A DNA stretch of 64,000 nt, from assembly GCA_013399855.1 (NCBI GenBank), contig VXAY01004337.1, forward strand, positions 1,885,662 through 1,949,661. The letters are read 5' to 3'. Under the pieces are notes generated by a model. The model was not told the DNA's origin and did not search any database. It worked only from the letters and a program-made list of their open reading frames with translations. Below are positions 1 to 13,633 of the stretch, one piece after another (within the stretch, counting starts at the first letter, position 1; each line of letters starts with the position of its first letter). This stretch comes from Oxyruncus cristatus. Taxonomy: Eukaryota > Chordata > Aves > Passeriformes > Cotingidae. A program made the position numbers and the translations under genes.

Positions 1-3000
1 TCTCATTCAACAGACTGAGTCACAGTCAAGACATTACCTGATGATTAGTTGTTCCAGATCTTGATAGTTATTGCCTGTGTAGGATTTCATCTACAGTTGT
101 ATTACATCAACCATTTCCTCTTGCCATCAAATTTCCACATTGCCCCAGTACCTAAAGTTATTATTAAAAGTACAGGCTTCTAAGAAGATGAAATAGGAAG
201 CCGACAACACCTGCTCAGAAGTTTGACTACCCCTGATCTATTTGTACACAGAAAGTGATCAAATATTGTACTGGTAAGCACGTGTACGGGGTCTGAAAAA
301 TTATAAGCAAGGTCTGCTTATATTTACACAGATGTAGTGTTAACACAGTTATTCCCTGTAGTATTATTTAACACGCTGTTGTGTTTGCTCAAAGAGTTAT
401 CAACAGTTTGTCAAACCATCACTTCTCTTCCACAATCCTTTTTTTCTTCCCACTGGCCTCCAAATGACACTTTCTTTTTGCATTTTATAAAACATCCAAG
501 CACAATCCACTATCCAGCAAACTCCTGCCTTATGTTTGCTGAGTTCTCAGGATGTCATATAGTACATTTTCTCATTTCTGTATTTATCACCTTTACTGTC
601 CAGACTGTGTATGCCTTCCTGTGAGGAATGCCCATACACTTCCCTGTGGCATTTAAGCTGATTCGGACTCGGACTTATCACCAAGAGAAAACAAAGTTTA
701 CCACATTGGTGAACTCCTCAAACCACTTTAATTTCTTGTATTGCCTGATAAGTAGCAGATGGGACTTGAAGTTTTGTGAAATTTGTCAGTAATTATGAAT
801 GTTCAATTTAAATTTGGTAATTCTGTCTATGTTGCTGCATTCTTTGTTCATTTATGTTGTTTTTTTGGCAGGGGGGAAAATCACCCAAAATTAAGACACA
901 CAAAAAGCCGCCCAAACCTGCCTCATTCACTTAATTTTCCAACCTCCTCCTTGGAGTCTCCATCATTAAGTTTTCTACTGTTCAGAGATCAAGGCTTAGG
1001 CATTGTGTAAGTCCCATTGATCCTACTTTGCAAGCTTATATAGTGCAAAACCACAGTGTGGTTTTATCCTTAGAGATAATCGTCACCTTTCCTGAATTTC
1101 TCTCTTGACTGCCATATCATTACTAGGCATTGCTCTCACCCCTTTCTCATTTATCTTTGCAGGGATTTGGGCATTATTTCATCTTTGGTCAATTTCTGGA
1201 GAGCACAAGCTTCTCTGTTACTGCAGTCAGCGAGGCTGAAGACTTGACTCATTTCATGTCATGTCCCTCAACAATTCAAAAACTTCAAGCTGAAAAATAT
1301 ATTGCTATATATTTTTCTAGTCAATCACTGTTGAAAAGCTGCTTATATTTACTTCTGCTTCCCCAGCTGAAAAAAAGGAAAATTTGATTTGAAATTTTAT
1401 CATGGTAATGAATCAATTGTTATTTGTGTGTTATTCCTTATTCGCTGGGAAAGCTAAATGTCTCTACCACATTTAAAACACAAAGTCATTGTTCTACACT
1501 GCTTTTACAATCAGTTAAAAGCATCTACAGTGTGAGTCACCTCTAACAACACTAACTGGCTGTTTAGTCACATTGGCAAGGAGTCAATCTAAAATAATAA
1601 ATTCCTTCCCCTACCTCTCATGTTTCCTATATTTTTATCAACTACTACAAAGAAATGACATCATTAATCTATCCTACATTTCTAGTTGAAAAGTCTTCTA
1701 TAGAATTCATCTAAGCCTTGGAATGAGGGCTCCTTGAGGCATCCTTAAAGACTAAAAAGGCAATTTGAACATGAAAATGTGACTAAAAACTCTATGGATA
1801 GCAGTTCAGCTGAGGCAAATAGGCCTTATAGATGAAGTAAAACTTATAAATTAGGCTGCCAAACAAGGGAATCTGGGAAAGAGCCCACAGCCAATCAAAG
1901 CCAATGGACATGACATTGCACAAAGGGAGCTGTCTCCTGGTAAGCAAAGATCCAATGTGTACAATGTGTTTGATGTCAGCTTCTCTTAAAAATGGCATTA
2001 CTGCTACTCACACTGCAACTTTAGCTTGGGTAAATAGAGCAGCCAAAACAGTTCTACTGACAGACATGCAAAACTTGGGCTTTAGAGCAACAGACCAAAT
2101 TCTTCTTGTTAAACAGAACTGGAGTATTTTGGACTCTAAACATAGGATTTTGAAAACTTGGGCATGACTAATGTGATCAAAATTCCCATCCATTTTATGA
2201 CAAATTAACTATGTTGGCCATCCGATACTCAAATAACTTTCACAGCAAAATGTCAAACAACAAAATCAAATGCCAAGACAAAAGCCTAAGAGGGTACCAA
2301 GAGAAGAAAAGCAATTAAGGTTAATATTAACTATATGACCACTGTATTACAGTTATATTAAAGGTTTATAAATAGCACAGGAGTCTGCCAGACCAAGACA
2401 ACTCCAATGCAAAATTACATGCCTGCTTCATCCCCAGAAAGGTGATATTAGACATTATCTGATGGACTCTGCATGCCAGCTATCCACAATAGCAGTGACA
2501 TAGCTGTATTCAGCAAGGGTGCAAATAGCTATTGTATCAAATGCTGACAGCTCCTAATGACAGGGAATTTCTGCTTCGGTTTCACCTTCTCTCAGATGAA
2601 CTGCTGGGCTACTTGTAAAAGGTACTTTTCCAAAACCTTTGTTAAAAAACAATGGCAGAGTGTAGAAAACCAGACACTTCCCTAGAACATCTTATACTTC
2701 AAAATATGCTTAAACTCACCCACAGACTCATCAGAAAGCCCCAAGTCACAAGGATCTATATGCAAGATGAAATTCCATTAATCGATTAGGACTGAGTGTT
2801 AAGAATTTCTGAAATTAATGAAAAACTGCTAAAGACTTGCACACTTTTGAGTCTCTATTTTGCACTCTATGAGAGCTAAATAGTTATCACTAATCAGCAT
2901 TAATTTATTACATAAATAGAGGGTTGTGTTCTCCATTGTCATGTCATAAGTTAAGACCATCCACGGACATGACACGGGAAGACACACACCTACTCCTGCA

Positions 3001-4641
3001 GCTGTGCTTACAGGGGGCTACTGTTACTGTGCTCCACAGAGACTTCAAACAGGGTGGCAGAGGGGAAATAAAGCATTTTATTCATTGGGATTTCCGTGAA
3101 AAAAAGAGAGTGCACTCATTATGCATAATTTTAAAAGACACATTTTTATACATAACTACTGAGATGGTGGCTTTCTGCAGCTTTGTGGACACAGATGACA
3201 TGAGCATGTTCAGTAAGAGGCAAGTGCCTCTGAAAGGCAGCATCTTCAGAGATTTTTGAGTTTCATTTGACAGTATTAAGAAACATCCTATGCAAACCAC
3301 AAAACTACACTTTTCACCACAACATGGTAAAACTGGCATTTATTGGGGTGAAAATAACTTGGAAGCAATGTTTCCATGCTCCCAAGTCACAGAGGTTCCA
3401 AACAGCTTCTGCTCCAAAAATTTACAGCTACTTCCAACAGTAACGGGGGGTTTTGACCAACAGCTTGCCACATACCTGCAGACTACACCCATATATGAGT
3501 GACTATCAGTGACCCTACATATGCTTCCACTCTCCATCAGACTCCCCTTGGCCTAGAACAATCTCCACAGATATTTTAGCTAGAAATTCTGCACTATGAC
3601 TTTGCTGCACACCTCTCCGTGGTGAAGGCACAACATCCTGTGACCTGGCATCCACTTCACTGTCTTTACTTTGCTCTCAAATGCAACTGCTTTCACTACT
3701 CCTACCAATGGCAGCCCCTTGTTAACTTGGTTGTTGCAGCAATACTCACCTAGGCCCTCTTTGTGCAGACCAGTCTAATGTGTTTAAGTCGTTCCCAGGA
3801 GTGGAGAACCACATGTATTGCTGTTATTAGTTCTCAGCTCTTTCAAAGCACCTGTATCTAGCTCTGTACAGGAACTGACAGGGTTTTATGCTCCCAATAT
3901 TTCTTCCACCCAGTTTTGTTCCCACATAAGGAATCTGCCCATCCTTCCATCCCTCTTCTGATACCCATCATCCTCCTCCCTCACTTCAGCCGCAATGACA
4001 GGATAAGTTGGCATAATCAAAAGCACTCCAGGAATTGGATTTAATATTCTTAAGCTAAGTCCTTAGCATTAGTTCAGCAAAAGGTTTCTAACACAGAGAG
4101 CAATATAAAAACATTTTTTGAAATCTTGATTAAAGCCAGTCATGCAAACTGGCTTTCTAAATTTGTCATATACTCACTCTTAACATTCATTATCAAATAA
4201 CATTTAATCAAAAACTAACTTTAAAAAAAATCAGGTATTATCAACAGTTTTGGAAATTTTCAAAGGACAACTTTAAATAGAAACCTATTACATCTAACAT
4301 CATGCCCCTGTTTCTCAAGGCTGCTAGAAGTTACTATTATCTATTGCACATTTTCAAACAATATAATACTTCATGTCTACAGTCAGTTCAGCATTTGAAA
4401 TTAAAAATTCAAAAGTAGCTGGAGCAGATGTTCACAGATTCTGCTTTGTGAGAGTTAACTTCTCCCAAGTGCATCTGCTGATGCTCCAACCCAGTCCCCC
4501 ACATTTCTGGCCAGCATGAACTCCAACTGAATTTTGACTGCACGAATTTTCTCCCTACAGGGGTGAGTAGCATCTCTTTGTTTCTCCCATGTCACCCAAC
4601 CTTGCTTCCAGTGGGCATACATCTTCTTTTGCCTTAGCTCC

Positions 4642-4661
4642 AAAAAAAAAAAAAAAAAAAA
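4642..4661 (+). repeat. A20 homopolymer
   Basis: 20 consecutive A in intron 9. No transposon body recognised beside it. Confidence 0.9.
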
Positions 4662-6821
4662 GCCAACCTTATGCTTCATCTGTTTGAGTTCCATAAATTT
4701 GGAATTGCCTGCTCCTATGGTCTGAGGAGGTGGTGCTTAAAAAAGGTGACCAGCACTGATGGACCCAGGGATTCCCCAAGGATGTGCTAACCTTATTTAT
4801 TTATATGCCTATTTTAATTTTATATTTTTTCAATTTGATTTATTCTAAAGTTTTTTCACAACTCACTCACAGAATAGTGCAAAATTAGTAAAATGAAAAT
4901 TTGTGGTTAGGTGCTTACACTGTAGTACCAATTCCATACATTCAGAGTCACAGAACACCACAGACAGGATTTAAGCATTCTGAAGTCATATGCTACTACT
5001 ATTAAGAACCCTGCCTGAGAAACTTCACAACAACCGTATTCAAGATTGTTATCTCTTCTATGCTACACTCTGATTTGATTTCTCATTCAGAGGCCTCGAG
5101 GATCTACAAGATTTCTAGATACAGCATGACAAAAACATAAAAAAAAACAACTCCCTCTTTACAAGCCTGTAAAATTTGCTTAGAGAGAAATACTGCACTT
5201 CAGTGAATATGAGTACAACCTAAAGAGACACGTTAAGAAAATAATACCTCAATTTACATGTCTTTGTCAAAGTAATAATGACATAGAGAGAAGCATGCCT
5301 GTTCATCTTCCCTTCATTTTCAAAGTATTTGAAGTGTTCACTCATTAGAAAAAACAGGTATGTGCCTTTTTTCCTGATGAGTCAAGCCTATTTTCTTGCT
5401 TTGCTTTCAGGATGGGGGGGAAAAATGTCTTAACATTGAAATCAGGTGTTTTCTGTCCTAATTTATTACATCAAACAATGATGTCACTGTAATACCATTC
5501 TAACACTAATATATATAAGTATACAATGGTCATCAGAAATTAGCAAGCTAAAAAAATTGTTCTTCAGCATAGTAGTTTATGACAATGCAAAAAAGCAAAT
5601 GCAATAATATGTTCAAATTTTATTCATGGGCTAGAAAAGAAATTCAGATGTCAAAAACCTTAAGGAATTTTAACCAAATGTCACCAATTAAAAGTAAAAT
5701 GAAATCTGGGAAACCAGTCAAAATTATACTTGAAAATAATTTAAAGCAAGAAGGGGAAAACCAGAATTTTAATTTGCAATCAGAAAATTACACAAATAAT
5801 TTCAATGAGTAGGGCAAGAAAAAGCACTAGTCAGCTACCCTGTACAGAAAGGCTTAGGATGGTCAACAACCCTCCCAAACAACTGGACAGAGCTTTCTTC
5901 TTAGTAGAAACTGGTACCAAATAAAAACCCACCAAAAGGCAAAAATCAGTAAAAACATTCTCCATATTGGCAGAGAGGTAGAACAGTGAAATAGATATAC
6001 TACAGACAGAGTCTTGTGCTTGGTACAGTGACAAAAGCAAATAGCAGAAACTTTTCAAATAAAGAGGATTGCAATGATGTTTTTGAAGGCAACAGGTGAG
6101 GAAAGCAGGATAAAGGTCTGTTACACCATATCTGCCGAAATTTCAAAGTTGTGTCTCGCATGGGACAAAGTGGTCATTATTTAAAGTCGAATATATTTTA
6201 TGAGCTGACAGATGTAGAAACTGTGATCAATAACAGCCTGGAGGTCTACACATCACACACTAGATATCTGCAAGCAATGGCTAAGAAGTAAACCAATCAG
6301 TAAACTTCGGCAGTCCAAAGACTGGTTTAAATCACTGTCTTCACAAAGAGACAAATAAAGGATAACAGTATACATCATTTTATATTAATCTTGCTGAATC
6401 AACTTCACTCATATTTTACAATCCCTTCCTTGGGAAATAAGATCACATTATTGACAGTTTTGTGGTAGAGTTCCTTCCAGTAGTTTATTTATTGAGTTTC
6501 AGCCTTCACAGCCTTCCTATTTTTTCATTTCACATGACATAGGTGCTGTCAGAAAACTTTATGTGTGCCTTCTTTTACAATCCCATATCTCCTACAAGTA
6601 TCTGCCCCGAGCCAGAGTTTCACCCAGACAATCCTTGTCAATGTGGCAAACCTGTTAATAATCTTGAATAAGAGTATGTTGAGTACAAACTGGTCTTCGC
6701 AAAACTGCACAGGTCAGCAATCTCATTTGGTTGGTTTGATTCTGACATATTACTCTATTCAGCTCCATCAGTACTCTCTGCTCTTAGAGTGTCTGAGCTT
6801 CCTGAGATGGTACATAAACTA

Positions 6822-7162
6822 GAGGAGTGAAGGCTCTGAGACCTTTCCAGTGTGTGCAAATTCCTGATGAAAGGGAATGAAGAGCAGGCTGGTCTCAGTG
6901 GTGCCCAGTGAAGGGACAAGAGACAATGGGCCAAAATTAAAACATATAAAAATTCATTTGGACACAAGAAAATACTTTTTTACTGTGAGGGTGACCGAGC
7001 ACTGGCACAGGTTGCCCAGGGAGGTTGTGGAGTCTCCATCTGTGTATATATTCAAAAGCCATCTGGCCACAGTCCTGGGCAGTCTTCTTGAGCAGGAGGC
7101 TGGACCTGGAGACCTCCAAAGGTCCCTCCCAAACTCGACCCTTCTGTGAGACTCTGAGATTG
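6822..7162 (+). mobile_element. CR1 LINE fragment (about 340 bases)
   Basis: Plus orientation. It contains tcagtggtgcccagtgaagg, ttttttactgtgagggtgac, gagcactggcacaggttgcc and gaggttgtggagtctccatc, and ends ctccaaaggtccctcccaaa with a decayed tail near cttctgtgagactctgag. This is the older CR1 type like the element at 17427. It lies in intron 9, antisense to NELL2. Confidence 0.9.
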
Positions 7163-8225
7163 TAGGAGCTATGCTGAATTCACAAATGACACATAAATCA
7201 ATTATGCTTTTCTACAATAGCTTTGTAAACGTAAAATAGTTCCACTGATTTTGTTGACCTGCATGAGTTCAAGGACACGTTTTTTCCCTTTAAAAAAATA
7301 TTTCACTAGAAAAAATTATTTGTGTCCTATTTCTAAATGAATATAAATACTCACTTTCTTTTGAAGTCACAAGAGTTGCTGAAGTAATAAAATGGTTTAA
7401 ATGATCAGTAGAGTACAATGCAATGCAAAAGCTTAAGAAACAAGAGTGATGTGAATAATTTCAGCACTGAAAATCCAGAAAGTAGAGGCTGAACAGACAC
7501 TATTCTGCTAAATACTAAATAACTTTCAGAAGTCCTGCATGCTGACTACAGGAGGTTATAATAAATAACACGGCTCTAGGGAACAATCCAGTGCTGGCTA
7601 TATTCCAGATATTTTTTAGTACTATTCTGAAGTAGGCTAATATATCTGATTTTAGGTTTTAAAAAAACCCCTAAATATAATGGAATTTATGCACTTATGC
7701 TATTTGCACTTGTGTTCTTTAAAAAGCCACATATAAATATTTATAATCAACTAATTTTTTGCATTAGCCAGAATGTTGCTTCTCCTTTATATTCTAAAAT
7801 GTGCATTTTTTATAAAAGCTATGATAAAATACTAATCACTGCTTCACTGCTAATATTGGTCTCCTCTTCCTCCAGTACTAATGCCTGCTTTGTCACCCTG
7901 AGCCTGCTGGCTGCCCATAGCCCTCGGACTTGTGGCATGTCCCAGTCAGCATGCTGGAGCTGCTCTTTGGTTTCCCTTCCTCTGATTTAGTGCAAGGATA
8001 AGATGACCTGTTCAGTCAGTGCTCACTAATCTTGCCATTCCATCATTTCTATGAGCTGCAGCCTCTGCTTTGTGCCACACTGAATGGAGAAGTTCACAAA
8101 GAGCTGCAGAAGCAAGGCAGGGGCTGGCATCCACTCTGCTACTGATGGACATCACCAAAGGCAAGAGGGTGCAAGCCCAGAAAAAAAGTGGTAATTTTGT
8201 GAGAAGGTGAAACTTGGTGAGAAAC

Positions 8226-8795
8226 TGTGCTGGCTTTGGCTGGGGTAGAGTTAATCATCTTCTCAATGACCAGTATAGGGCTATGTTTTGGATTTGTGCT
8301 GAACACAGGGTTGATAATATAGAAATGCTTTTGTTATTGCTGAGCAGAGCTTACACAGAGCCAAAGCCTTTTCTGCTTCTCGTATCTGCCAAGTTGGCAA
8401 GGGAATTGGGGGTGCATGGGAGGTTGAAGGTGAGGTGACCCAAAATGACCAAAGGGATATTTCATACCATATGCCACCACACTTAGTATATAAAGTTGCA
8501 AGAAGAAGGAGGGAGGGGGGATTCTTGGAGTAACAGCATTTGTCTTCCCAAGTTAGGTGTGATGGGGCCCTGCTCTCCCGGGCATGGTTGAAGACCTGCC
8601 TGCCCATGGTAAGCAGTGAACTCATTCCTTGTTTCGCTATGCTTGTGTGTGAAACTTTGGCTTTCCCTATTAATCTGTCTTTCAATCCATGAGTTTTCTG
8701 GCTATTACCCTTCCGATTTCTTCTGACCCTAATGACAGGGGAGTGAGCAAGTGGCTGCGGGGTGCTTGGTTACTGGCTGGGGTTAAACCACGGCA
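8226..8795 (+). mobile_element. Solo LTR of an avian endogenous retrovirus (about 570 bases)
   Basis: Starts tgtgctggctttggctgggg and ends gctggggttaaaccacggca, so it has TG...CA termini. Inside are tagggctatgttttggattt, a TATA-like agtatataaa (about 8486), gtcttcccaag and ccctattaa near the end. The overall pattern matches a long-known LTR family of neoavian birds (ERVL type, like the zebra finch TguLTR5 group, from memory). No gag or pol sequence is next to it, so it is a solo LTR formed by recombination. The flanking five bases gaaac and gcagc are only partly alike. It lies antisense to NELL2 in intron 9. Confidence 0.8.
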
Positions 8796-11700
8796 GCAGC
8801 GTAGGCTTAAGTCCACAATGCTTCAATTCACTCAGATAAATTATGATTTTCAGGGTAAGCTTAATCAATATTCCTTAAGTTTCTAGATAAAAATTTTGCA
8901 CTCTTGCTGATGGCCAATTGCTGCACAAAGGAGAAGCAGATGGGTTTTCACAGTTCCTTCTCTCTGTGTCAGGGGCTACAAGTGCTGGAGCTTGCAGAAA
9001 AATGTCTAGCTTTTGGGGGAAAAACAGTGTGTCATGAAGAGCAAGAGGAGAAATCCCTTCAATTTTAATCATGAAATTAAAAGTTTGTCTAAGTTAGCAC
9101 AACAGGTCACTGCATCAGAAACCCACACATGTTATATGAGCTACAATGTCCATATTTATGTTTTAACTATTTTGTTCAAAAATTCTTCCCAAGTTTTTTA
9201 ACCCCTTTACACGACCTTGCTCCATGGCTGCTAGCAACAGAATTGTGAGCTGATCCAGTACAAGCCTATGCTTCACACAGTTGCTTAAAATACTTGTGTT
9301 AGAGAGCAAATTTGGCTACAATGCACCAGAAACTCATCAAATGTCCTGTTTCATAAAAAAACGCAGGTGCAGGGAAAAATCACAGCCTGCAGATTTAAGC
9401 ATAACCACTCAGAGTTTAATCTCTACTGGAATCTGTTGGGATAGATTTAAATAATTTGGGATTAGGTCTAGAGGTATCTACAGTGTCACTGGGAGGAAGA
9501 CAGTGATGAGAAAATAGCAATTCCTTCCTAGAGATGAGTCTTTGGTGATGGGAGTTACTGCACCAGATACTGGTAAAAATATCACTTCTGGCCTTAAAAA
9601 AGTGAAAATCAGCTAGTCTTGAATAATACACTACCTCCATTTAAAAAAAACAATGCATATAGCACATAGCTATTGGAAGTGACGCCTCAGTGTTAATACG
9701 CCGACTAATAAAAACATGACTATAATAAGATTTGCTGACCAAGCACCAATTGTCTCAGCTACCAAGACATTGGCAGTCCTTCCACAATTCACTTAAAATA
9801 AATGAACCTGTCCTTGTACTTCTTAAACCAAGTCTGCGGTCTAAAGCAATATTTATAGGGTCAGTAGTAGAGCTTAATCTCTCCACGATTCATATCAGTG
9901 CCTATCACCATACAATGCATTTGTCTCTGCAGAGGAGAAAAGAATCTAATGATCTTTTGCAAATACCTGCTCAGAAAGGTTTACAATCGCATTGCACATA
10001 GGAAAGAAAGTAGTCTCTGCCTTCTGACTACAAACAATTCTCCACAGGAAGTCCCACTGAACTAAGATACATGCTTTGGTAGCTGGAGTGAATTTTGTAT
10101 TGAATAGCTTGTCTTCAGCTGAAGCATATATCCAACACACTGGCCCGTTTATCTGCCCTGGAAGATTGCTGCGCTTCTTTCAGCCCATTACAGCTAATAG
10201 AGAACACAGTGATAATTTGCATGCATTGCCATTCCTTATGCTACCAGCATCGACCTTCACACAAGACAAAACAGTAGAAATTGTCTGAATGTCCTTAAAC
10301 AAAGGTATGGAGTTAGGGGAGAAACATCAGGGTTCGGTTTGTTGTTTGTTTTGTGGGGTTTTTTCCTTTTGTCTCACAAGAAGAACCAAAGTCAAAACAA
10401 TATTGGTTAAAAAAAAAAAATCTGAACCATTCCTTACTAAGTGTTCTTCCATGAACTAAACATTTAAGAAAAACATGAAGAGTCAGTTGTGCTGAAATTT
10501 CCAAAGTGTTGAAAACATCGTCCAACAAGATACAACAAAGCTGTACTGTCCAAAATGTAAGTGCTGGGCTGAAGTTCAATTCCTAAGACTTGGCAGGATG
10601 GTAAAGTCTCTTAGCATAACTGATTAATGACAGAGCCAGGCTTTAAATCCAGCACTTTACATTTCTATCTGACACACCTGATATGCATCACGGTAACTGA
10701 TGTAAAGACTAACCTCACAACTTCATCTGTCTAAAACTTCAGTATCTAATATAACCATCTGGGCTTCCTACACAATCCATGGAAGGAGATGTCCACTTCT
10801 GAAAGGCAACTCATCCCCTCCCTTCCAGCCCCTCTCAGCACCAAGTGCCCTCTGGAGGTGCCAGTCTCTTCCACTGGCTATTAAGAGAGCCAAACTGGTG
10901 ATGTCCACAACTAGTAAGTGATACACAACAGGTAAATGAAACAGAAAACGACAGGAGGCTTGAAAATGCTTGGTTACAGTCTGTAACCCTCCCTGCAGCC
11001 TGAGTGTTAGCACGTGTTATGGCGCAGTTTTGGCCTGTACCAGCCAAGATGCTCTGAAGCAGTGCCAGGCATGGCTGGGGAGACAGCCCTGATCAGAGGC
11101 CATTCCCAGTCAGCCATCTGGATGCAGATAATCTGCTGGGGGGGAAGAGGAAGAGAATTTAGCAGTGTAAATTGGAGCCACAAGTGCCACTCAGCCACAG
11201 GGCCACAGAACTGTGTCTGTGCTATTTTAATTACTAGTGTAAATGAAGTCACTTCAGATTATATTCCCAAATTCTGCATGCCTAAAGCCAAGCAGAATGA
11301 CCCCATTCTTGATCACTTAGGGGTTAATAAATAATTAATTAATTAAATACAATTAAAAACCCACAAAGCCTGCTTGCTGACCACCGTAAAAGCCTGAAGT
11401 GCTGTACTCTTAACTCTTCTGCCAGCTGTCATTAAATAAGACCTTGTTCTTTTGATTTTTGATGACTTTATTCAAACATCAGCAGAAGAAAGGAATAATT
11501 GAGAAAGGAAGCACTTCGCTCTGGCTGAGTGAGACATGGCCACAAGGCTGGCACTTCCTGGACACTTCTACTTACATAACAGTTTGGCAGAAACAACCTC
11601 AAGCAAGAGCTATGTTCACCAAGCACACTGATCTCAATCAGCTCAGACCCTGAGCTGAAGACACCGAGAGGACAGAATTCAGCTGACACATACATACGAA

Positions 11701-13530
11701 CTCAGACAACTCAGCATTTCCACCAAGATGGCCTGAAAAATAAGTCAGAGTCTTGCATCTCCATTACCTCTAACTTCCACTCTTTCACTGGAATATAACT
11801 ACCTTGTCAATGGGACTCCAATTTTCCTCCACCCTTTGGTCCCAGCAATTCAGTCACTTCAAACATGATATGATTTATTTTAAAAGTCACTTTAAATAAC
11901 CTAGATTAAATTAGGAACAATTTTTCAAAATCAATTTTTACTTATATTTTCTGACCTAATTATTTTTCTAGTAGTTTGTCAGGAGAGTAATATGTGTGCA
12001 TGTTAGTTATAAATTGAATTATGTACTGGCATCAAATTCACAACACTGAAAGATACAACCCTTTTGATAATATTAAGAATATCAAACAGGAAATATCAAA
12101 GTAAACTTCACAGTGTGCAGTACCAGAACTGTATCTTAATTTGAGGGAGAAGTATCAATGCTGTATGACAAGGTCAGTGTCCATATGCTCATTCGCATTT
12201 CTTCACTCTCGTCAAGACTCCTAATAAAAACAACTTTGGAAGACATCATATGATGTGAGTGCTTCGCCATTAACATTCCAACTCAATTCACAGGCAGTAC
12301 ATTAGAAAAACATACTTCAGAGGATCAGGTTTTCAAATTCTGCCAACACGGTCAGAGATTCAAATAGCATCAAATAGAGGCTTGAATGCCACACATCTCA
12401 CATCCCTGAATTACCAGTTCCCTGAGACATCTAATATGCACAGAAATTCTGTGTAGCTGGTTAAAAAAAGTATTTGAATTCTCATTTCCTCTTAATTAGA
12501 ATTAATCTACTTGTGTAAGTTAATAAGGTTTCATGAAATTGAATGGTTTGTGTAACTTATAAAACAATTAAATATTAATAAATTCCTGTGGGAGCTAGAC
12601 CAGTGGAGTACAAAATGTCTTCCTGAATTGTATCTTCCAATAGGTCATTTTACCCAGTTATGTGTTTCTCTATACTCTGTAAAAAATTTTATATGCGGTA
12701 GAAGAGGGATGAAGCCCCACAGAAAAATCTCAACATTTACAGAATAAATAAGCGTGTGCATCTCATGCTCAGTTTCGATAGTGGATTCTACCACAGTCTA
12801 TAATAACTAACCATCACGTATGGAATACACATAATCAACCTGATCTATTATATGTAGTCCATAAAAGTAGTGATTAAACCAAAATTGCCCTTCTCTGGCC
12901 CTATTTACAACAAAACCAAAATGCTAGAAAACCAAAAAGTAATCATATATCCTATATGACAACATTAAATAACTTTTATTTATTTTCCTGTGTAAGTCTT
13001 TAATGACCTTTTGTGAAAGAACATTTCTAGGTGTCTGGTTTTTGCTGGACTCCTGGGTCTAGATGAGTTTTCTCTTCCCTTAATTACAGAAGAAGAACCG
13101 TAAATCTGAACCTCCATTTCTAGCACTGCAATATAAGGTTGGAAGTACACTCTTGTGATAAAGGTGTTAGACACTGATCAAAACAAACACCAGATAATTT
13201 TTCTTGAATTTCTAGCAGTTTGGTATAAAAGACAAGGGAAGACAAATACAGAAAGCTTTTTAATTAACCTTTCTTTTAAAACTTTGATAAAAAATATCTA
13301 TGCTTAAAAAAAAAGGCAACTAAAATGAAACAAAATATCCCCATGTGAAAAATTAAAACCTTCTGGTTATTAATTTCCCAAAATACTTCAGAGAAGTCCA
13401 AGTTCCCCAATTCCTTAACCCAAATATTTAATTCCCTGACCAGTTCTTTCACTGACATATTTACAGAAAGGTTCACATTCTTTAAGATTTCAAAATATTC
13501 GTTCGAAGAAAGCACAACAGTAAAACTTAC

Positions 13531-13633
13531 ATTGACATTCCTTGCAGCACTTGCCATCCACATAGGCCAGGGCAGAATTAAGTGGACAGTCAGCAAGGGG
13601 GCAAATCAAAGCCTCACACTGCACCGTACCGTT
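13531..13633 (-). CDS. NELL2: NELL2 exon 9 (second half of VWC 1)
   Basis: 103 nt, phase 0 in and phase 1 out. The acceptor is TTCTTCTAG|AACGGT and the donor CAAT|GTAAGT. It encodes residues 296-329 plus one base: [20 protein letters not shown] then [14 protein letters not shown]. Cysteines are at 301, 306, 311, 324, 325 and 328, completing the first VWC domain. The exon boundary falls right at the domain end, as in other NELL2 genes. This is the last NELL2 exon I can find in the window. Confidence 0.96.

Larger units (their letters stand above)
1..13530 (-). other. NELL2 intron 9, 5' part (continues beyond window)
   Basis: From the exon 9 donor GTAAGT to the left end of the window. I looked on the minus strand for the next expected exon (second VWC domain, with a His-Ser-Cys-Cys-Lys type motif) and for EGF-like repeats and found none. 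The intron is therefore at least 13.5 kb. It carries a CR1 fragment (6822-7162), a solo LTR (8226-8795) and an A20 run (4642-4661). The rest is unremarkable AT-rich sequence. Confidence 0.8.

Noticed and set aside
8281..8685. 134-codon minus frame
   Set aside because: It lies entirely within the solo LTR, antisense to it, and LTRs of this type do not encode protein.
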